Source of the DNA: Acidobacteria bacterium UBA2990
GTDB taxonomy: Bacteria; Acidobacteriota; Vicinamibacteria; Vicinamibacterales; UBA8438
NCBI GenBank assembly: GCA_002347025.1
Contig: DEAE01000019.1
Location: forward strand, 1 to 58,947
Length of the DNA: 58,947 nt
Reading direction: 5' to 3'
Shown here: piece by piece, positions 8,675 to 17,809 of the stretch
Layout of the letters: every line of letters begins with the position of its first letter
How positions within the stretch are numbered: position 1 is the stretch's first letter
Notes under the pieces: generated by a model
Seen by the model: the letters and a program-made list of their open reading frames with translations, nothing else
The model's database searches: none
What the model was told of the DNA's origin: nothing
Made by a program: the position numbers and the translations under genes

Positions 8675-10126
8675 ATGCGGATACTACGAAGATGCCTGAT
8701 TCGGAGCCGTCCATTGGCGGGTCGAACCCAGCGTGTCGCTGGCGCCCTATTTGTGGCGTTTGCTGTCGTATCCTTCGCCGGGGTGGCGACCGTGTCGGCG
8801 AAGGACTGGCCGCAGTGGCGGGGCACCGAGCGGCTTGGTCTGTGGACCGAGACCGGCATCCTTGAGACGTTCCCGGACGAGGGGCTCACCGTGACGTGGC
8901 GGGTACCGGTCAACGGCGGGTACTCCGGTCCCGCGGTCGCTGATGGCCGCGTGTTCGTACTGGACTACCGAGAAACCGAGGCTAGGGTGATGAACGGTAC
9001 CGAGCGACTGATCGCATTGAGTGAGGAGACCGGGCAAGTGCTCTGGAGCTACGAGTGGGCCACGACCTACCGGATGCTGATGTTCACCTATGCGACCGGG
9101 CCCCGCGCCACGCCGACGGTGGACGGGAACAGGGTGTACGTCACCGGCTCTACCGGGCGGATCTTCTGCCTCGACGTCGCGACCGGCGACGTGATCTGGG
9201 ACAAGGATACGGTCGCCGAGTACGATACGAACATCCCGGTCTGGGGCACCTCGAGCGCCCCGCTGATCGATGGTGACCGCGTGATTTTTCTCGTCGGCGG
9301 CGAGCCTGACGCCCTGGTGATGGCGTTCGACAAGCATACCGGTGAGGAGGTCTGGCGGGCGCTCGAGAGTAGGACGGAAATGGGCTACACGCAGCCGCTC
9401 ATTGTAGAGGAGGGCGGGGCGCGGCAGTTGATCGTATGGCACCCACGCGGGCTCTCCTCGCTCAAACCCGAGACGGGCGAGTTGTACTGGGAAGAGGCAT
9501 TCCCGGGACGTGCAAATATGACGGTGGCCGACGCGGTCAAGAGCGGCCAGTATCTGCTCGTGTCAGGGTTCTATAGCGGGTCGCTGATGATGCGCCTGGA
9601 TCGCGATCGCCCTACAGCCACCGCGATCTGGAAGGGAGAGAACAACCGGGTGCTGGAAAACGGTATCGAGGTAGCCGAGACCTCAGGGCTGCACTCGGTG
9701 ATGACGACACCGCTCATCGTCGGCGATTACATCTACGGCATCGGCAGTCACGGCCAGGTACGAGGTCTGCTGGCAGAGACGGGTGAACGGGTCTGGGAGG
9801 CCGAAGGGCTGACGACCCGGAACCGGTGGGGCTCGGCGTACTTTGTCCAGCATGAGGATCGCTACTTCGTCTACAACGAGAACGGCGACCTCATCATCGT
9901 GCGGTTCGGCCCTGACGGGTACGTGGAGCTAGACCGAACCCATCTGCTGAACCCAACCTCGCGGTCCGGCTACGGCGGTGCTAGGCCCGGGTCCCGGGGA
10001 CGGGCCAGTCACGGTCAGAGTGACCGCCTGGTGGTCTGGTCGCACCCGGCGTTCGCCAATCGCCACGTCGTTCTCCGCAACGACGAGGAGATCATCCGGG
10101 TGTCCATGGACGCGAACGACTACTAG
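8675..10126 (+). CDS. Secreted PQQ-binding-like beta-propeller protein
   Basis: The 483-residue protein has a long N-region and signal peptide ending near V-S-A-K-D-W-P-Q-W-R-G. The rest is a quinoprotein-type beta-propeller: repeated blades with A-V-A-D-G-R-V-F-V-L-D, G-N-R-V-Y-V-T-G-S-T-G and E-T-G-E-R-V-W-E. W-P-Q-W-R-G is the usual start of the BamB-like secreted PQQ_2 proteins of Planctomycetes and Acidobacteriota. No heme motif is present, and no quinone-binding catalytic Asp or Glu can be assigned with certainty. A GAGAGGAGA site precedes the ATG. The role may be binding or oxidation of a sugar-like substrate. Confidence 0.82.
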   Translation: MRILRRCLIRSRPLAGRTQRVAGALFVAFAVVSFAGVATVSAKDWPQWRGTERLGLWTETGILETFPDEGLTVTWRVPVNGGYSGPAVADGRVFVLDYRETEARVMNGTERLIALSEETGQVLWSYEWATTYRMLMFTYATGPRATPTVDGNRVYVTGSTGRIFCLDVATGDVIWDKDTVAEYDTNIPVWGTSSAPLIDGDRVIFLVGGEPDALVMAFDKHTGEEVWRALESRTEMGYTQPLIVEEGGARQLIVWHPRGLSSLKPETGELYWEEAFPGRANMTVADAVKSGQYLLVSGFYSGSLMMRLDRDRPTATAIWKGENNRVLENGIEVAETSGLHSVMTTPLIVGDYIYGIGSHGQVRGLLAETGERVWEAEGLTTRNRWGSAYFVQHEDRYFVYNENGDLIIVRFGPDGYVELDRTHLLNPTSRSGYGGARPGSRGRASHGQSDRLVVWSHPAFANRHVVLRNDEEIIRVSMDANDY

Positions 10127-10266
10127 TGAACGGTCACCGCAGAGTCGAGTGTGGACCGCGGACAGCCTTTCGTAGGGGGCAGTTTGCCCATGTGAGCGGG
10201 AAGCCGATATTGCCGTCTCTGACTCTGGGGCACTTGGGCGGGCTCGCGACTAAGATAGATTCTGGC

Positions 10267-10845
10267 ATGTACTTGTTTTTTGACACGGAAACGACGGGTC
10301 TTCCGTTGAACTGGAATGCTCCCGTCAGCGACCTAGACAATTGGCCGAGACTTGTGGAGCTTGCGTGGCTGTTATACGACGAGGAAGGCGCCGCGGTCGA
10401 GAGCCGGAGCGAAATCGTGAAACCGAATGGATTCGAGATACCGGCCGAGGCCGAGGCCGTGCATGGCATCAACACGGCTCGGGCCCTCACAGAGGGTGTA
10501 GCACTGGAGCCGCTCCTTGACGATTTCGCGCGTGTGGTTGATACATCACGTGTCTTGATTGCCCACAATATGAGCTTCGACGAGAGAATCATGGAGGCCG
10601 AACTGCTGCGAACCGGCGTACGGAGTAACTTCGACAAGCGTGAGCGGTTCTGTACGATGAAGACATCCACTGACCTATGTGCTATTCCAAGCCGCTATGG
10701 GTTCAAGTGGCCGAAGTTGTCCGAATTGCACCAAAGACTATTTGGGACGATCCCCGACGGTGCTCACGCAGCGGGCTCTGACGCCGAAGTGTGCGCCAGA
10801 TGCTTCTTCGAAATGAAGCGCCTCGGTCTTGTTTCGCTGCCGTGA
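10267..10845 (+). CDS. DEDDh 3'-5' exonuclease (DnaQ-like)
   Basis: The 192-residue product, read from the ATG at 10267, starts M-Y-L-F-F-D-T-E-T-T-G, placing the Exo I motif (D and E) at the very N-terminus as in the family. Exo II is A-H-N-M-S-F-D-E-R and Exo III is H-A-A-G-S-D-A-E-V, giving the DEDDh set for two-metal exonucleolysis. The frame is open upstream to 10126, but that extension is not family-like. No strong ribosome binding site is visible. It is the only clearly nucleic-acid-acting enzyme in the window and has no signal peptide. Confidence 0.88.
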   Translation: MYLFFDTETTGLPLNWNAPVSDLDNWPRLVELAWLLYDEEGAAVESRSEIVKPNGFEIPAEAEAVHGINTARALTEGVALEPLLDDFARVVDTSRVLIAHNMSFDERIMEAELLRTGVRSNFDKRERFCTMKTSTDLCAIPSRYGFKWPKLSELHQRLFGTIPDGAHAAGSDAEVCARCFFEMKRLGLVSLP

Positions 10846-10877
10846 CGGACCCCCGTGACCGTCAGCCTAGGTATTGA

Positions 10878-10916
10878 GCCCTGGCAGACAGCTGTAGGAC
10901 GGCTGTCTGCCAGGGC
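10878..10916. terminator. Perfect 15-bp hairpin after the exonuclease gene
   Basis: GCCCTGGCAGACAGC (10878-10892) is exactly repeated inverted at 10902-10916 around a nine-base loop. A weaker TGACGG/CCGTCA hairpin overlaps the stop codon at 10843-10864. No T-run follows on the + strand, so the hairpin may stabilise the 3' end or block polymerase rather than act as a classical terminator. Confidence 0.5.
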
Positions 10917-11029
10917 ACGACGAAGTGCGACCGTATTGAGCCACAGGCTTGTGGCCGTACCGATCCAGTCTTGATCTGTCGAGAATTCAGCGAGGCGACC
11001 CGCACCTATTCCATTATCAAGCGCACAAG

Positions 11030-11134
11030 GGTTCATGCGGTGTTGTCAGATTGGAAGGTGCGGGTCACTGGCTGCAACAGGAGCGGCCTCACGAGGCAAA
11101 TGAGGCGCTGCTCGAATTCTTGGCGGACCTCTAA
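11030..11134 (+). pseudogene. 3' relic of an alpha/beta hydrolase gene
   Basis: The last ~35 codons of this short frame read G-A-G-H-W-L-Q-Q-E-R-P-H-E-A-N and end L-L-E-F-L-A-D-L. This is the catalytic-His end of epoxide-hydrolase-like alpha/beta hydrolases, where G-A-G-H-W-x-Q is typical. Nothing upstream encodes the nucleophile elbow or acid residue, so only the 3' end of a decayed gene remains. The rest of 10917-11281 shows no gene. Confidence 0.6.
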
Positions 11135-11281
11135 TCTAATGCTAGCAATTTTGGTGCTTTAAGGGGGGCGACTAGGAAGCAGGGGCACGTAGGACGTGCC
11201 CTGCCAATCGAACAACCCTCTCTGCTCGGATTCCCATTCTCCCTACGAGATTGCAGCTCCAGATCGGGGCGAACCACCGCC

Positions 11282-12352
11282 TCAGGGGCGCACTCGCACG
11301 TACTTCCTGAGCGTTCGGTCGTTAAGATGAGGGTTTGGGACGGGCTCTCCTCCGAAAATGTTGCCTTCCCGATCGACGGCGACGAACTCCGCTCCGTTCC
11401 CCGGAAGGATGTGGGGATTCGCCCACGGAAAGCGAATGAACTCCTTCACCCAGCCTGTCTCGACTTCGCCAATGCGAATGCCCATTTCATACCCTGGGTT
11501 CTCTACGTTGTCTGACTCGGAGTCTGCGACGTAGATCCGTCCCTGGTCGTCAAAGGCGATTCCGCTCGGGCGTCCAAACTGGGTCCAGGTGGCAGAGTGG
11601 TTTCCCTCTTGGTCGAAGATCTGGATCCGACTGTTGCTGCGATCTCCCACGAACACTCGGCCGTCCGGATGAAAGGCGATGGCATGTAGGGCACGGAATT
11701 GTCCTGGGGCGTAGCCAGTTTCTCCCCAAGATAGGAGGAACTCGCCACGGCTGTTGTATTTCATCACTCGGTTGTTGCCGTTTGCGTTGTGGCCGTCTGC
11801 GATGAACACGTCGCCGTTCGACGCGACCGCCACATCACTCGGGGAAGTGAAGTGGTTAGGGCCATCTCCCTCTTCTCCGGGCGTGCCAAGTGTCATGAGC
11901 ACTTCGCCCGTTGGACTGAACTTGATTACGTGATGGCCCCGAGCGTCGCCCGCAGGAATGTTGTTATCGCTCACGGCGTCGGTCACCCATACGTTGCCGT
12001 TGGAGTCAACGTCAATTCCATGAGGCCAGATGAACAGTCCACTGCCGAAGGATTTGACCACGTTCCCGTCTGGATCGAACTTCAAGATGGGGTCCAGGTC
12101 TGAATCAAGGCATTCCGAACCGAACTGCTCTGGCCCGGCATCGCAACGGATAACTGCCCAGATGTGGCGCCCGTCCGGGTCGATCTTGGCTTTGCCGACT
12201 GCTCCCATGACCCTTCCGTTCGGCAGCTTTGCCCACCCTTCGACGATCGCATATGGGTTCGTGGAGTTCTGCGCAGCAGTTTCCTGCGGTACCAGTGACG
12301 AGACGAGTACGAGCAGAGCGGCTACGGATATGGTTGGGTTACGAACAGACAT
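11282..12352 (-). CDS. Secreted NHL-repeat beta-propeller protein
   Basis: The ATG at 12352 follows GAGGTG by five bases; the GTG two codons earlier is less likely. A signal peptide ends near T-A-A-Q. The mature 330 residues form a six-bladed NHL propeller: F-I-W-P-H-G-I-D-V-D, H-H-V-I-K-F-S-P-T-G, F-T-S-P-S-D-V-A-V, L-H-A-I-A-F-H-P-D-G and R-P-S-G-I-A-F-D. The blades resemble the peptidyl-alpha-hydroxyglycine amidating-lyase-like group, but lyase activity cannot be claimed. It lies alone, facing away from the exonuclease. Two further NHL proteins lie at 22930 and 56314. Confidence 0.82.
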   Translation of the reverse strand: MSVRNPTISVAALLVLVSSLVPQETAAQNSTNPYAIVEGWAKLPNGRVMGAVGKAKIDPDGRHIWAVIRCDAGPEQFGSECLDSDLDPILKFDPDGNVVKSFGSGLFIWPHGIDVDSNGNVWVTDAVSDNNIPAGDARGHHVIKFSPTGEVLMTLGTPGEEGDGPNHFTSPSDVAVASNGDVFIADGHNANGNNRVMKYNSRGEFLLSWGETGYAPGQFRALHAIAFHPDGRVFVGDRSNSRIQIFDQEGNHSATWTQFGRPSGIAFDDQGRIYVADSESDNVENPGYEMGIRIGEVETGWVKEFIRFPWANPHILPGNGAEFVAVDREGNIFGGEPVPNPHLNDRTLRKYVRVRP

Positions 12353-12646
12353 GGGCACCTCGACGCGTTTGGAGTGGACCTACTTTCGATGCTCGCTACA
12401 GTATACCTCTCCGGTTCACCCAGCAAGGAGCCGGAGAGAGCGGGGACACAGTGAAACTCTGTGATCCCGCTTCCTCGTCGTAGAAATGCCCTTCACTTGC
12501 TGGGGTAGCGGCGACAACTGATCGCACGGAAATGCCATGGCAACGGACCTTTCTCTGCTCACGCTGGGTAACCCAGATAGTGCCAAGTGGGGCGGCCAGA
12601 CCATAATAAGTGCCGATGTAGGTCCGTAGGCCGCTAGAGAGAAGCC

Positions 12647-13015
12647 TCAAGAGTGAACCTCTTTCCTCGGACGAGGGTTAATCCCAAATCTCGGGTCATC
12701 CCGCGCCATGGCTGCCGCCACGTGTTTTATTGTTGGCTCGAATTCCTCATGCAGGGAAGCGATGTAGAGCCATTTCTTCAAAACGCTGTGTGGCACCAGT
12801 TGCGGGAACTCTTCGATGATTGCCGGCTGATATGCATATTCCGTGCAGATCAGGACGCCGTGCCACTTCCAGCGGCCAGTCTTGGTTGGTTCGACTAGCA
12901 GCATCATCTGCCGGCCGAACAGGTAGACGGCCAGTCCGCCGAACATCCTCTTGGTGAAGAAGCTGGGGTGGTCTTCGAAGACTTCAAAAATCCATTCGTT
13001 CTCGAACGGTTTCAT
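12647..13015 (-). CDS. TfoX N-terminal-like small protein
   Basis: Read from the ATG at 13015 the protein is 122 residues and starts M-K-P-F-E-N-E-W-I-F. It contains F-F-T-K-R-M-F-G-G-L-A-V-Y, the R-M-F-G-G signature of TfoX/Sxy N-terminal-like proteins, followed by K-W-H-G-V-L-I-C-T and V-L-K-K-W-L-Y-I. No signal peptide is present, so it is cytoplasmic. The frame is open upstream to an ATG at 13063, but no ribosome binding site favours that start. Members of this group have no established role outside competence regulation. Confidence 0.65.
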   Translation of the reverse strand: MKPFENEWIFEVFEDHPSFFTKRMFGGLAVYLFGRQMMLLVEPTKTGRWKWHGVLICTEYAYQPAIIEEFPQLVPHSVLKKWLYIASLHEEFEPTIKHVAAAMARDDPRFGINPRPRKEVHS

Positions 13016-13269
13016 CTCAGAACCGCGGGCTACTTGCAGAAGTCCTGCCCAAGGTTCAATCATACTACCGGCTGGAAGACTTCAGATACATACTCTCTAT
13101 TGGGTGGTGGGAGTTGCCTCATGCGACCTCTGCGCTCAAGACGATGCGAGGGAGTGGACGATCCTATCGCTCGTTGCTACCGGTGACGACGATACAGGAC
13201 AGTCGGGCAGTTGTGGGGAGTGCTGTGCTCTAGAGGCAACATATACAAACCACTTGTCCCGGCCGAAGA

Positions 13270-13681
13270 TTATCGCCGCCAAGCCGCTAGAAGCTCGGTT
13301 GGGTCCATGGCAGAAGGCAACCGTGTCACTTTTCCGGCTGCACCGATCGTCCACAGATTGATAGCTTCAGGAAAGATTACCTTCTGACCATTTTTCTTCA
13401 AGGTCATTTCTTGCCGGTTCACTACAGCTACCTGATTGTCTGATGCCAGAAAGTCCAGCTGCTCATAGACGTCGATCTGGATATTTTCTGCGACTTCTGC
13501 AAAGAACTGACGCGCTACGGCGTGCCCGTGGCGTACACCAGCCCACGGAAACTCGCCAGCGCCGATGTTGTCAGCCGACCATTTGACATCCTCCGAGCAA
13601 CTTTCCAGAATCGCTTCAATGTCCCCGCTTGAATGCTGCATACATGTTCTTCACGGTCTGAACGTTGTCTGCTGCTGACAT
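13270..13681 (-). pseudogene. NTF2-like (SnoaL-type) protein, frameshifted near its start
   Basis: The natural start is the ATG at 13681 after GGAGG; it reads M-S-A-A-D-N-V-Q-T-V-K-N-M-Y-A-A-F-K-R-G. One base is then missing in the run at about 13623-13627, and the frame resumes as I-E-A-I-L-E-S-C-S-E-D-V-K-W. The rest is a full NTF2-like fold with E-Q-L-D-F-L-A-S and V-A-V-V-N-R-Q-E. The intact paralogue at 57787-58197 shares these blocks and shows K-R-G-D-G-E-A at the break site. Either a real deletion or a single-base sequence error would explain it. Confidence 0.75.
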
Positions 13682-13854
13682 ACCCTGACCTCCAATCCGG
13701 GCTAACTGTAAATCCGGTGATGATCCTACAGCTGAGGTTAGCGGGGATGCAATGCGACTACCTCGGGTCCGGGCGTTATGTCTGTATGCGCCGGAGCTGG
13801 TTAGTCGAGGATATGATGGGTTCTCGTTTACACCAGATATCAGGAGGGAAAGAA

Positions 13855-14262
13855 ATGCTGGGTGATTTGCTATATGAAGAGGCGGGAAACGTGACTGGGG
13901 TCAAGGTGCTGCCGCCCGAAGATGGTGCGGTCGTTCTTGAAGTGTCCCTGCAGGCTGCTGGTCGTATTCAAGGTATTGAGCACACCTCAATTTGGACGTA
14001 TACATCCAAGACCCGCAGAGATGGTTCCATTTTTGGCCAGGGTCGTGGTGTCTTGACTACGGCCGCTGGTGATGTGGTGCATCTACTCGGTCGTGCTTCC
14101 GATCAATCGCGCGGTCCCGGGCAACCGGTTCGCTACCGGGGAGCGTTTCACTTTCAGACGAACTCAAAAAAGTTTGCCAGATTGAATGGCATCGCCGCGG
14201 TGTTCGAATATGACGTGGAGGCGGACGGTAGTTCGAAAGGCAAGATTTGGGAATGGACGTAG
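13855..14262 (+). CDS. Conserved hypothetical cytoplasmic protein
   Basis: The ATG at 13855 has AGGAGG eight bases upstream, which decides the start although the frame is open back to 13633. The 135-residue product begins M-L-G-D-L-L-Y-E-E-A-G and ends V-F-E-Y-D-V-E-A-D-G-S-S-K-G-K-I-W-E-W. It is rich in alternating beta-strand segments (V-V-L-E-V-S-L-Q, H-T-S-I-W-T-Y, Y-R-G-A-F-H-F) and has no signal peptide. I recognise it as a recurrent hypothetical family but know no function. Confidence 0.7.
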   Translation: MLGDLLYEEAGNVTGVKVLPPEDGAVVLEVSLQAAGRIQGIEHTSIWTYTSKTRRDGSIFGQGRGVLTTAAGDVVHLLGRASDQSRGPGQPVRYRGAFHFQTNSKKFARLNGIAAVFEYDVEADGSSKGKIWEWT

Positions 14263-14615
14263 CTACGCAAGCGGATCGCCCGTGAAACGATGGGATAGAA
14301 CAGCAAGGGAGCGGTCTGCGTCTGGTTGTGAGGGTATGCCAACAGGAGGTGAACAGGTAGTGAAGTGTGCTGCGAGAAGAGTGGTTAACTGAGAAATAGT
14401 CTCCTACCGGTAGAGTGTGGTCTCGTCTGTCACTGGTTGACCGGGGTCCAGGCGTTAGTGGAGGTAACTAAAACCCTCTTAAAAGGATGTGTTCCTCAAA
14501 AAAAGCAGCTAATCTTAGATGGTGACTTCGTTAAGATAGCAACTACTATTCAGTGTTAGGCATAGACACTACATTCGTGATCCATCGGTCGTAGATATTT
14601 GATAGTAAAGGATAA
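14263..14615. other. Intergenic region, AT-rich, probable promoter of next gene
   Basis: About 350 bases with no supported gene. The sequence turns AT-rich toward the next gene and ends in AAAGGA five bases before the ATG at 14616. No inverted repeat or tRNA-like element stands out. Confidence 0.4.
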
Positions 14616-15023
14616 ATGATTCGAAAAGTCTTCTGTGTTGTGGTGCTGGTGATGGTCGTGGTCACGCTGGGTTCGGAGCTTAATGGCCAAGAGCCAGCCC
14701 CGTTCGTTGCAGTGCGAGATTGTCAGATTAATCCTGGCGAAGGAGCGGCATTTAGAGAGGCACAACGGGCATTGCTCGACTACGTCATCGCTAATCCCAT
14801 CGAAGCTCCTGGCAGCATTGCGGGCACTTTTCGGGGAGCGTTAAACAACTTCAATCTTTCTAGGCTTGTCTGGCATGGCCAGAATCTTGGGGAATGGGAT
14901 GAGTGGAACCGTCTTAGCCGTCAGGCCAGACGTGCTGATCCCCAGCGTCAAGCGGTCTACCGAGAGAGAAACTCCCACCTGAATTCGTGCAAGTGGGAAT
15001 TTGTCCGACGCATAGTTAATTAA
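14616..15023 (+). CDS. Small secreted protein of unknown function
   Basis: The 135-residue protein has a signal peptide ending near L-N-G-Q. The mature part begins V-A-V-R-D-C-Q-I-N-P-G-E-G-A-A-F-R-E-A, then A-G-T-F-R-G-A-L and a C-terminal N-S-C-K-W-E-F segment, giving two Cys. The early C-x-I-N-x-G-E-G-x-x-F pattern resembles the two half-domains of the protein at 44319. It may belong to the same group of periplasmic ferredoxin-fold proteins. It is convergent with the methyltransferase gene, with only 30 bases between them. Confidence 0.6.
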   Translation: MIRKVFCVVVLVMVVVTLGSELNGQEPAPFVAVRDCQINPGEGAAFREAQRALLDYVIANPIEAPGSIAGTFRGALNNFNLSRLVWHGQNLGEWDEWNRLSRQARRADPQRQAVYRERNSHLNSCKWEFVRRIVN

Positions 15024-15053
15024 GGAACGGGCCAAAACTCGCTGGGCCACGGC

Positions 15054-15917
15054 CTAAGGCGTCCGCTGGGCACGCCAGCTGTGGGAGTTGTCGCCATTAC
15101 CGGTGGTGCCGTGCATCGCAGCTTCGTCGACTTCCGCACGATGGACGACACCATTGGCTCGGAAGGTCAGTGTAGCTCCATCGAGCCTTCCGTCGAAGAT
15201 CTCTATCGTTGATCCTTGGGAGTCGATTCGTCCGAGAACTTCCTGAAAACGTTGTGTTAGATGTAGTAATCGACCGTCGTCGAGCCTCCAAGTGCCAGCC
15301 ACCTTGGTCGGCACGGTCCAAATGTGGGCGGTGCAGAATCCTGGACAAGGGTCCAGTACGATCGTCTGGTCTGGGTCCCATCCTCGGGCTTCCGGATCTG
15401 TGTCGGTGCCCCGCATATCCCAAGTATTGGAGACAATTCGTGTTCCTGCTCTGAGGTCGAACAGAGTGGGTCGTAGTCGGAGGGTCAGGTCGGGTAGGAG
15501 GAACATGGAAATCACCGACGCTGAGGAAAAGTCAAACTCGAAGATGTCCGCCGTTACAAACTCAGTGAGGGGGACAACACCGGCTATCTCCGCGTTCGTC
15601 TTGGCGAGCTCAACCAAGCCAGGATCCAGCTCAACGCCGATGGCCTGGGCACCACGCTGCGCCGCCGAGATAACCACTCGACCGTCGCCCGCACCGAGGT
15701 CGATGAGGAGATCGTCTGAAGTCACTTCAGCCATGTCGAGCATGGTGTCGACCAACTCCTGCGGTGTCGGCACCCAGGGGGCGTCTTTGCCCTCTTGCCC
15801 GAGTGTGGGAGGGGGCTCCTGACTTGCGGCGAATGCTGGACAGATCCAGAGACCAAGAAGAGCCATCGTGAGCGCGGCGTAGAGTTGCCGTGGTCTGAAC
15901 GATTTTGAGGCAGTCAT
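15054..15917 (-). CDS. Exported class I SAM-dependent methyltransferase-like protein
   Basis: The 287-residue protein has a signal peptide (L-T-M-A-L-L-G-L-W-I-C-P-A-F-A-A-S). It is followed by P-W-V-P-T-P-Q-E-L-V-D-T-M-L and motif I L-I-D-L-G-A-G-D-G-R-V-V-I, then A-I-G-V-E-L-D-P (motif II acidic residue) and F-V-T-A-D-I-F-E-F. This is a good Rossmann methyltransferase core. The last ~100 residues (after P-C-P-G-F-C-T-A-H-I-W-T-V-P) form an extra beta-rich domain. An exported SAM enzyme is unexpected because SAM is cytosolic. The signal may act as an anchor, or the fold may have another use. Confidence 0.8.
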   Translation of the reverse strand: MTASKSFRPRQLYAALTMALLGLWICPAFAASQEPPPTLGQEGKDAPWVPTPQELVDTMLDMAEVTSDDLLIDLGAGDGRVVISAAQRGAQAIGVELDPGLVELAKTNAEIAGVVPLTEFVTADIFEFDFSSASVISMFLLPDLTLRLRPTLFDLRAGTRIVSNTWDMRGTDTDPEARGWDPDQTIVLDPCPGFCTAHIWTVPTKVAGTWRLDDGRLLHLTQRFQEVLGRIDSQGSTIEIFDGRLDGATLTFRANGVVHRAEVDEAAMHGTTGNGDNSHSWRAQRTP

Positions 15918-15995
15918 GGTTCGAGGCGTCAGAAGTCTTTCATTCTACACTGAGCGATCGAAAGTGCGGTGACATTGGGTCTTAAAGACTCGGCG

Positions 15996-16055
15996 GAGGG
16001 TCACTGGTCCTTTGATGGATAAGCTGGCTGAGATCCAGCCAGCTCGACTAATACA
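15996..16055 (+). repeat. tRNA T-arm-like repeat, degenerate copy
   Basis: GGGTCACTGGTCC followed by GCTGG (16023-16027), a seven-base loop, CCAGC (16035-16039), CAGCTCG and ACTAATA aligns with copies 1 and 2, including the upstream GGTCACTG block. The T-stem is perfect but the CCA end has become CTA. An eight-base-pair hairpin GCTGGCTG/CAGCCAGC also forms here. It lies 3' of the minus-strand PDLQG gene at 16159. Confidence 0.45.
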
Positions 16056-16158
16056 TAGGTCGCTCAATTGATTGTTCCGGTTGGACCTCATGGTAGCAGT
16101 TTAGACGTCCCAATGCCTGTGATGTGAATCTACCCCGGAGCACAATGAGATTCCCATA

Positions 16159-17283
16159 CTAGTGGGTTGGGTTCGGGACTCCTTCGAGTTCTTCGCCACG
16201 GAACTCCGCCTCGAGCAGCCGTGCACCCCGCATGATGCCCTCGAACGAGTAGTTCGCCTCGTGACAGGCGTACTCGAATAGCTTGTCGTTGCTCCGCGTC
16301 CATGCATACTCGCCGGTGAACGGGGACACCCAGACCGTCTGGTCTTTGACGGTGAAGCTGTAGATGAGCTTGTCGGCGCTTTCCATTGTAAAGCGTTCGA
16401 CCACCGTCATGATTCGGGAACCCTGCGTGAAGGAAGGGCGATCTCGAAAGTTGGTGGTCTCTACGACGAGGGTGTCGCCCTCCCAGTGTCCGATCGAATC
16501 CCCCAGCCACTTCCGGATTTCCGACGGGTCGTGTTCGGCATTCATCCGGATGGTCCTCGCATCGTGGTTCATCTCGGTCAGGATCATGATGGTGGTGTTC
16601 CCTTGCACGATCCTCTTGTGATTGTTGTAGAGCACCGGCAACATTGGCGGGCCAGCGGTCGAGCCGAACCCGATCAGGCAGCGCTCAGCGAACGGCCGCT
16701 GCTCCATGTTGTCGAACGGGCCAGGGGCATCCAAACCGGCCTCGAGCCAATACGCGGTGCCGTCGTTCTGACGTGGGCGGCCTCTACCATCACTCCGAGC
16801 GGAGGAATCAGCGGCGATCTGTTCCTGGGTTCGTGCCGGATGCCTGCCATTCGTAGGGTCGATCAGGATCGAGGTGCGCCATTGTCCGTCGATCTGGAAT
16901 GCACCTGAGCCAGGGTCGATCCAAAAGGTGTTGTAGCCACCGACGTTCCCCGATGCGCCGGTTGACCCGTCTCCTCCTACTGGAGGTGCGCCCCGATTCG
17001 GATCGCTGACCTCGGTGTTCACCGAGGGGACAATGTTGTTCCGGCGATCGAGTGCGGCCGTGGCCTTTGCCCCAAACACCGCCGCCTCTTCGTCGGTTAG
17101 GGACATCATCTCGCCCAACTCGGGGGGACGTTGCATCGGGGTCAGGGTTCCCACGTCGTAGGTGCCAGACAGATCCCGATGACCGCTCGCCGTTCGTGCG
17201 ATATCGTCGGTCTGTGCTGCCGCCATTGGTGCCCAACACACGACCGCCAGTCCCCCCAAACCGGTCGCTAGTCGACTGTGCAT
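16159..17283 (-). CDS. Secreted PDLQG/CHEGN-family protein, copy 2
   Basis: This is the longest copy (374 residues) and a divergent one. It has a signal peptide ending M-A-A-A-Q, then G-H-R-D-L-S-G-T-Y-D (34-43), T-L-T-P-M-Q-R-P, T-S-I-L-I-D-P-T-N-G-R-H-P, E-R-C-L-I-G-F, W-L-G-D-S-I-G-H-W-E-G-D-T-L-V-V-E-T-T-N-F, V-V-E-R-F and Y-A-C-H-E-A-N-Y. The terminal block reads CHEAN instead of CHEGN. A Gly/Asn-rich insert lies around residues 80-130. GAGAAGGG precedes the ATG. Degenerate tRNA-like repeats lie on both sides (15996 and 18510). The function is unknown. Confidence 0.85.
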   Translation of the reverse strand: MHSRLATGLGGLAVVCWAPMAAAQTDDIARTASGHRDLSGTYDVGTLTPMQRPPELGEMMSLTDEEAAVFGAKATAALDRRNNIVPSVNTEVSDPNRGAPPVGGDGSTGASGNVGGYNTFWIDPGSGAFQIDGQWRTSILIDPTNGRHPARTQEQIAADSSARSDGRGRPRQNDGTAYWLEAGLDAPGPFDNMEQRPFAERCLIGFGSTAGPPMLPVLYNNHKRIVQGNTTIMILTEMNHDARTIRMNAEHDPSEIRKWLGDSIGHWEGDTLVVETTNFRDRPSFTQGSRIMTVVERFTMESADKLIYSFTVKDQTVWVSPFTGEYAWTRSNDKLFEYACHEANYSFEGIMRGARLLEAEFRGEELEGVPNPTH

Positions 17284-17809
17284 CTAACCCTTCTCAACTT
17301 GATGTAATAGTTTGCATTGCAGTGCCAACACGCTGGTCTGGAGCGAGCAGGTACGGGGCATCAGTTATGCTGTTGGATACTACGATAGTACTCTTATCGC
17401 ATCTGCGAAGAAGTCTGAAAAATACTCAGCCGAGTTTGGAATACGCTCTCGGTAAATTTCTAGTTCGCCCTAGGACGCGGACAATCACAGGTGATATTTT
17501 CGGTAGAGCTCTGATTCTTGCTTCATATATCTGACCAGCGCGAAATCAATTTGGCGACTCTCAATAATCTTACGGCATCAGCAGGCCCGTCGGAGGCCCT
17601 GTAACACCTCGGTTGGTGGAGCAAGTCCATCGGTTCCTGTCCGGTGCCACAAGGGCGATTCGCCCGATGATCATCGGAGCTCGACTTGCACACGAGGATC
17701 TGCGCTCCGCGGGTCTTGGTTCGGTCAAACAGACGGAACATCGATAGCCTCGCCCTTGGACTTGTTGTTCGTTACCTCGGGCGAGTTGCCTGCTGAGGCA
17801 GCTGCCTTG
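17284..17809. other. Intergenic region without recognised gene
   Basis: About 525 bases between two minus-strand genes. Frames on both strands are short and do not resemble a protein family I know. A five-base-pair GGGCG/CGCCC hairpin lies near 17654-17666. The AT-rich part at 17350-17530 probably holds the promoter of the PDLQG gene at 17283. Confidence 0.35.
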
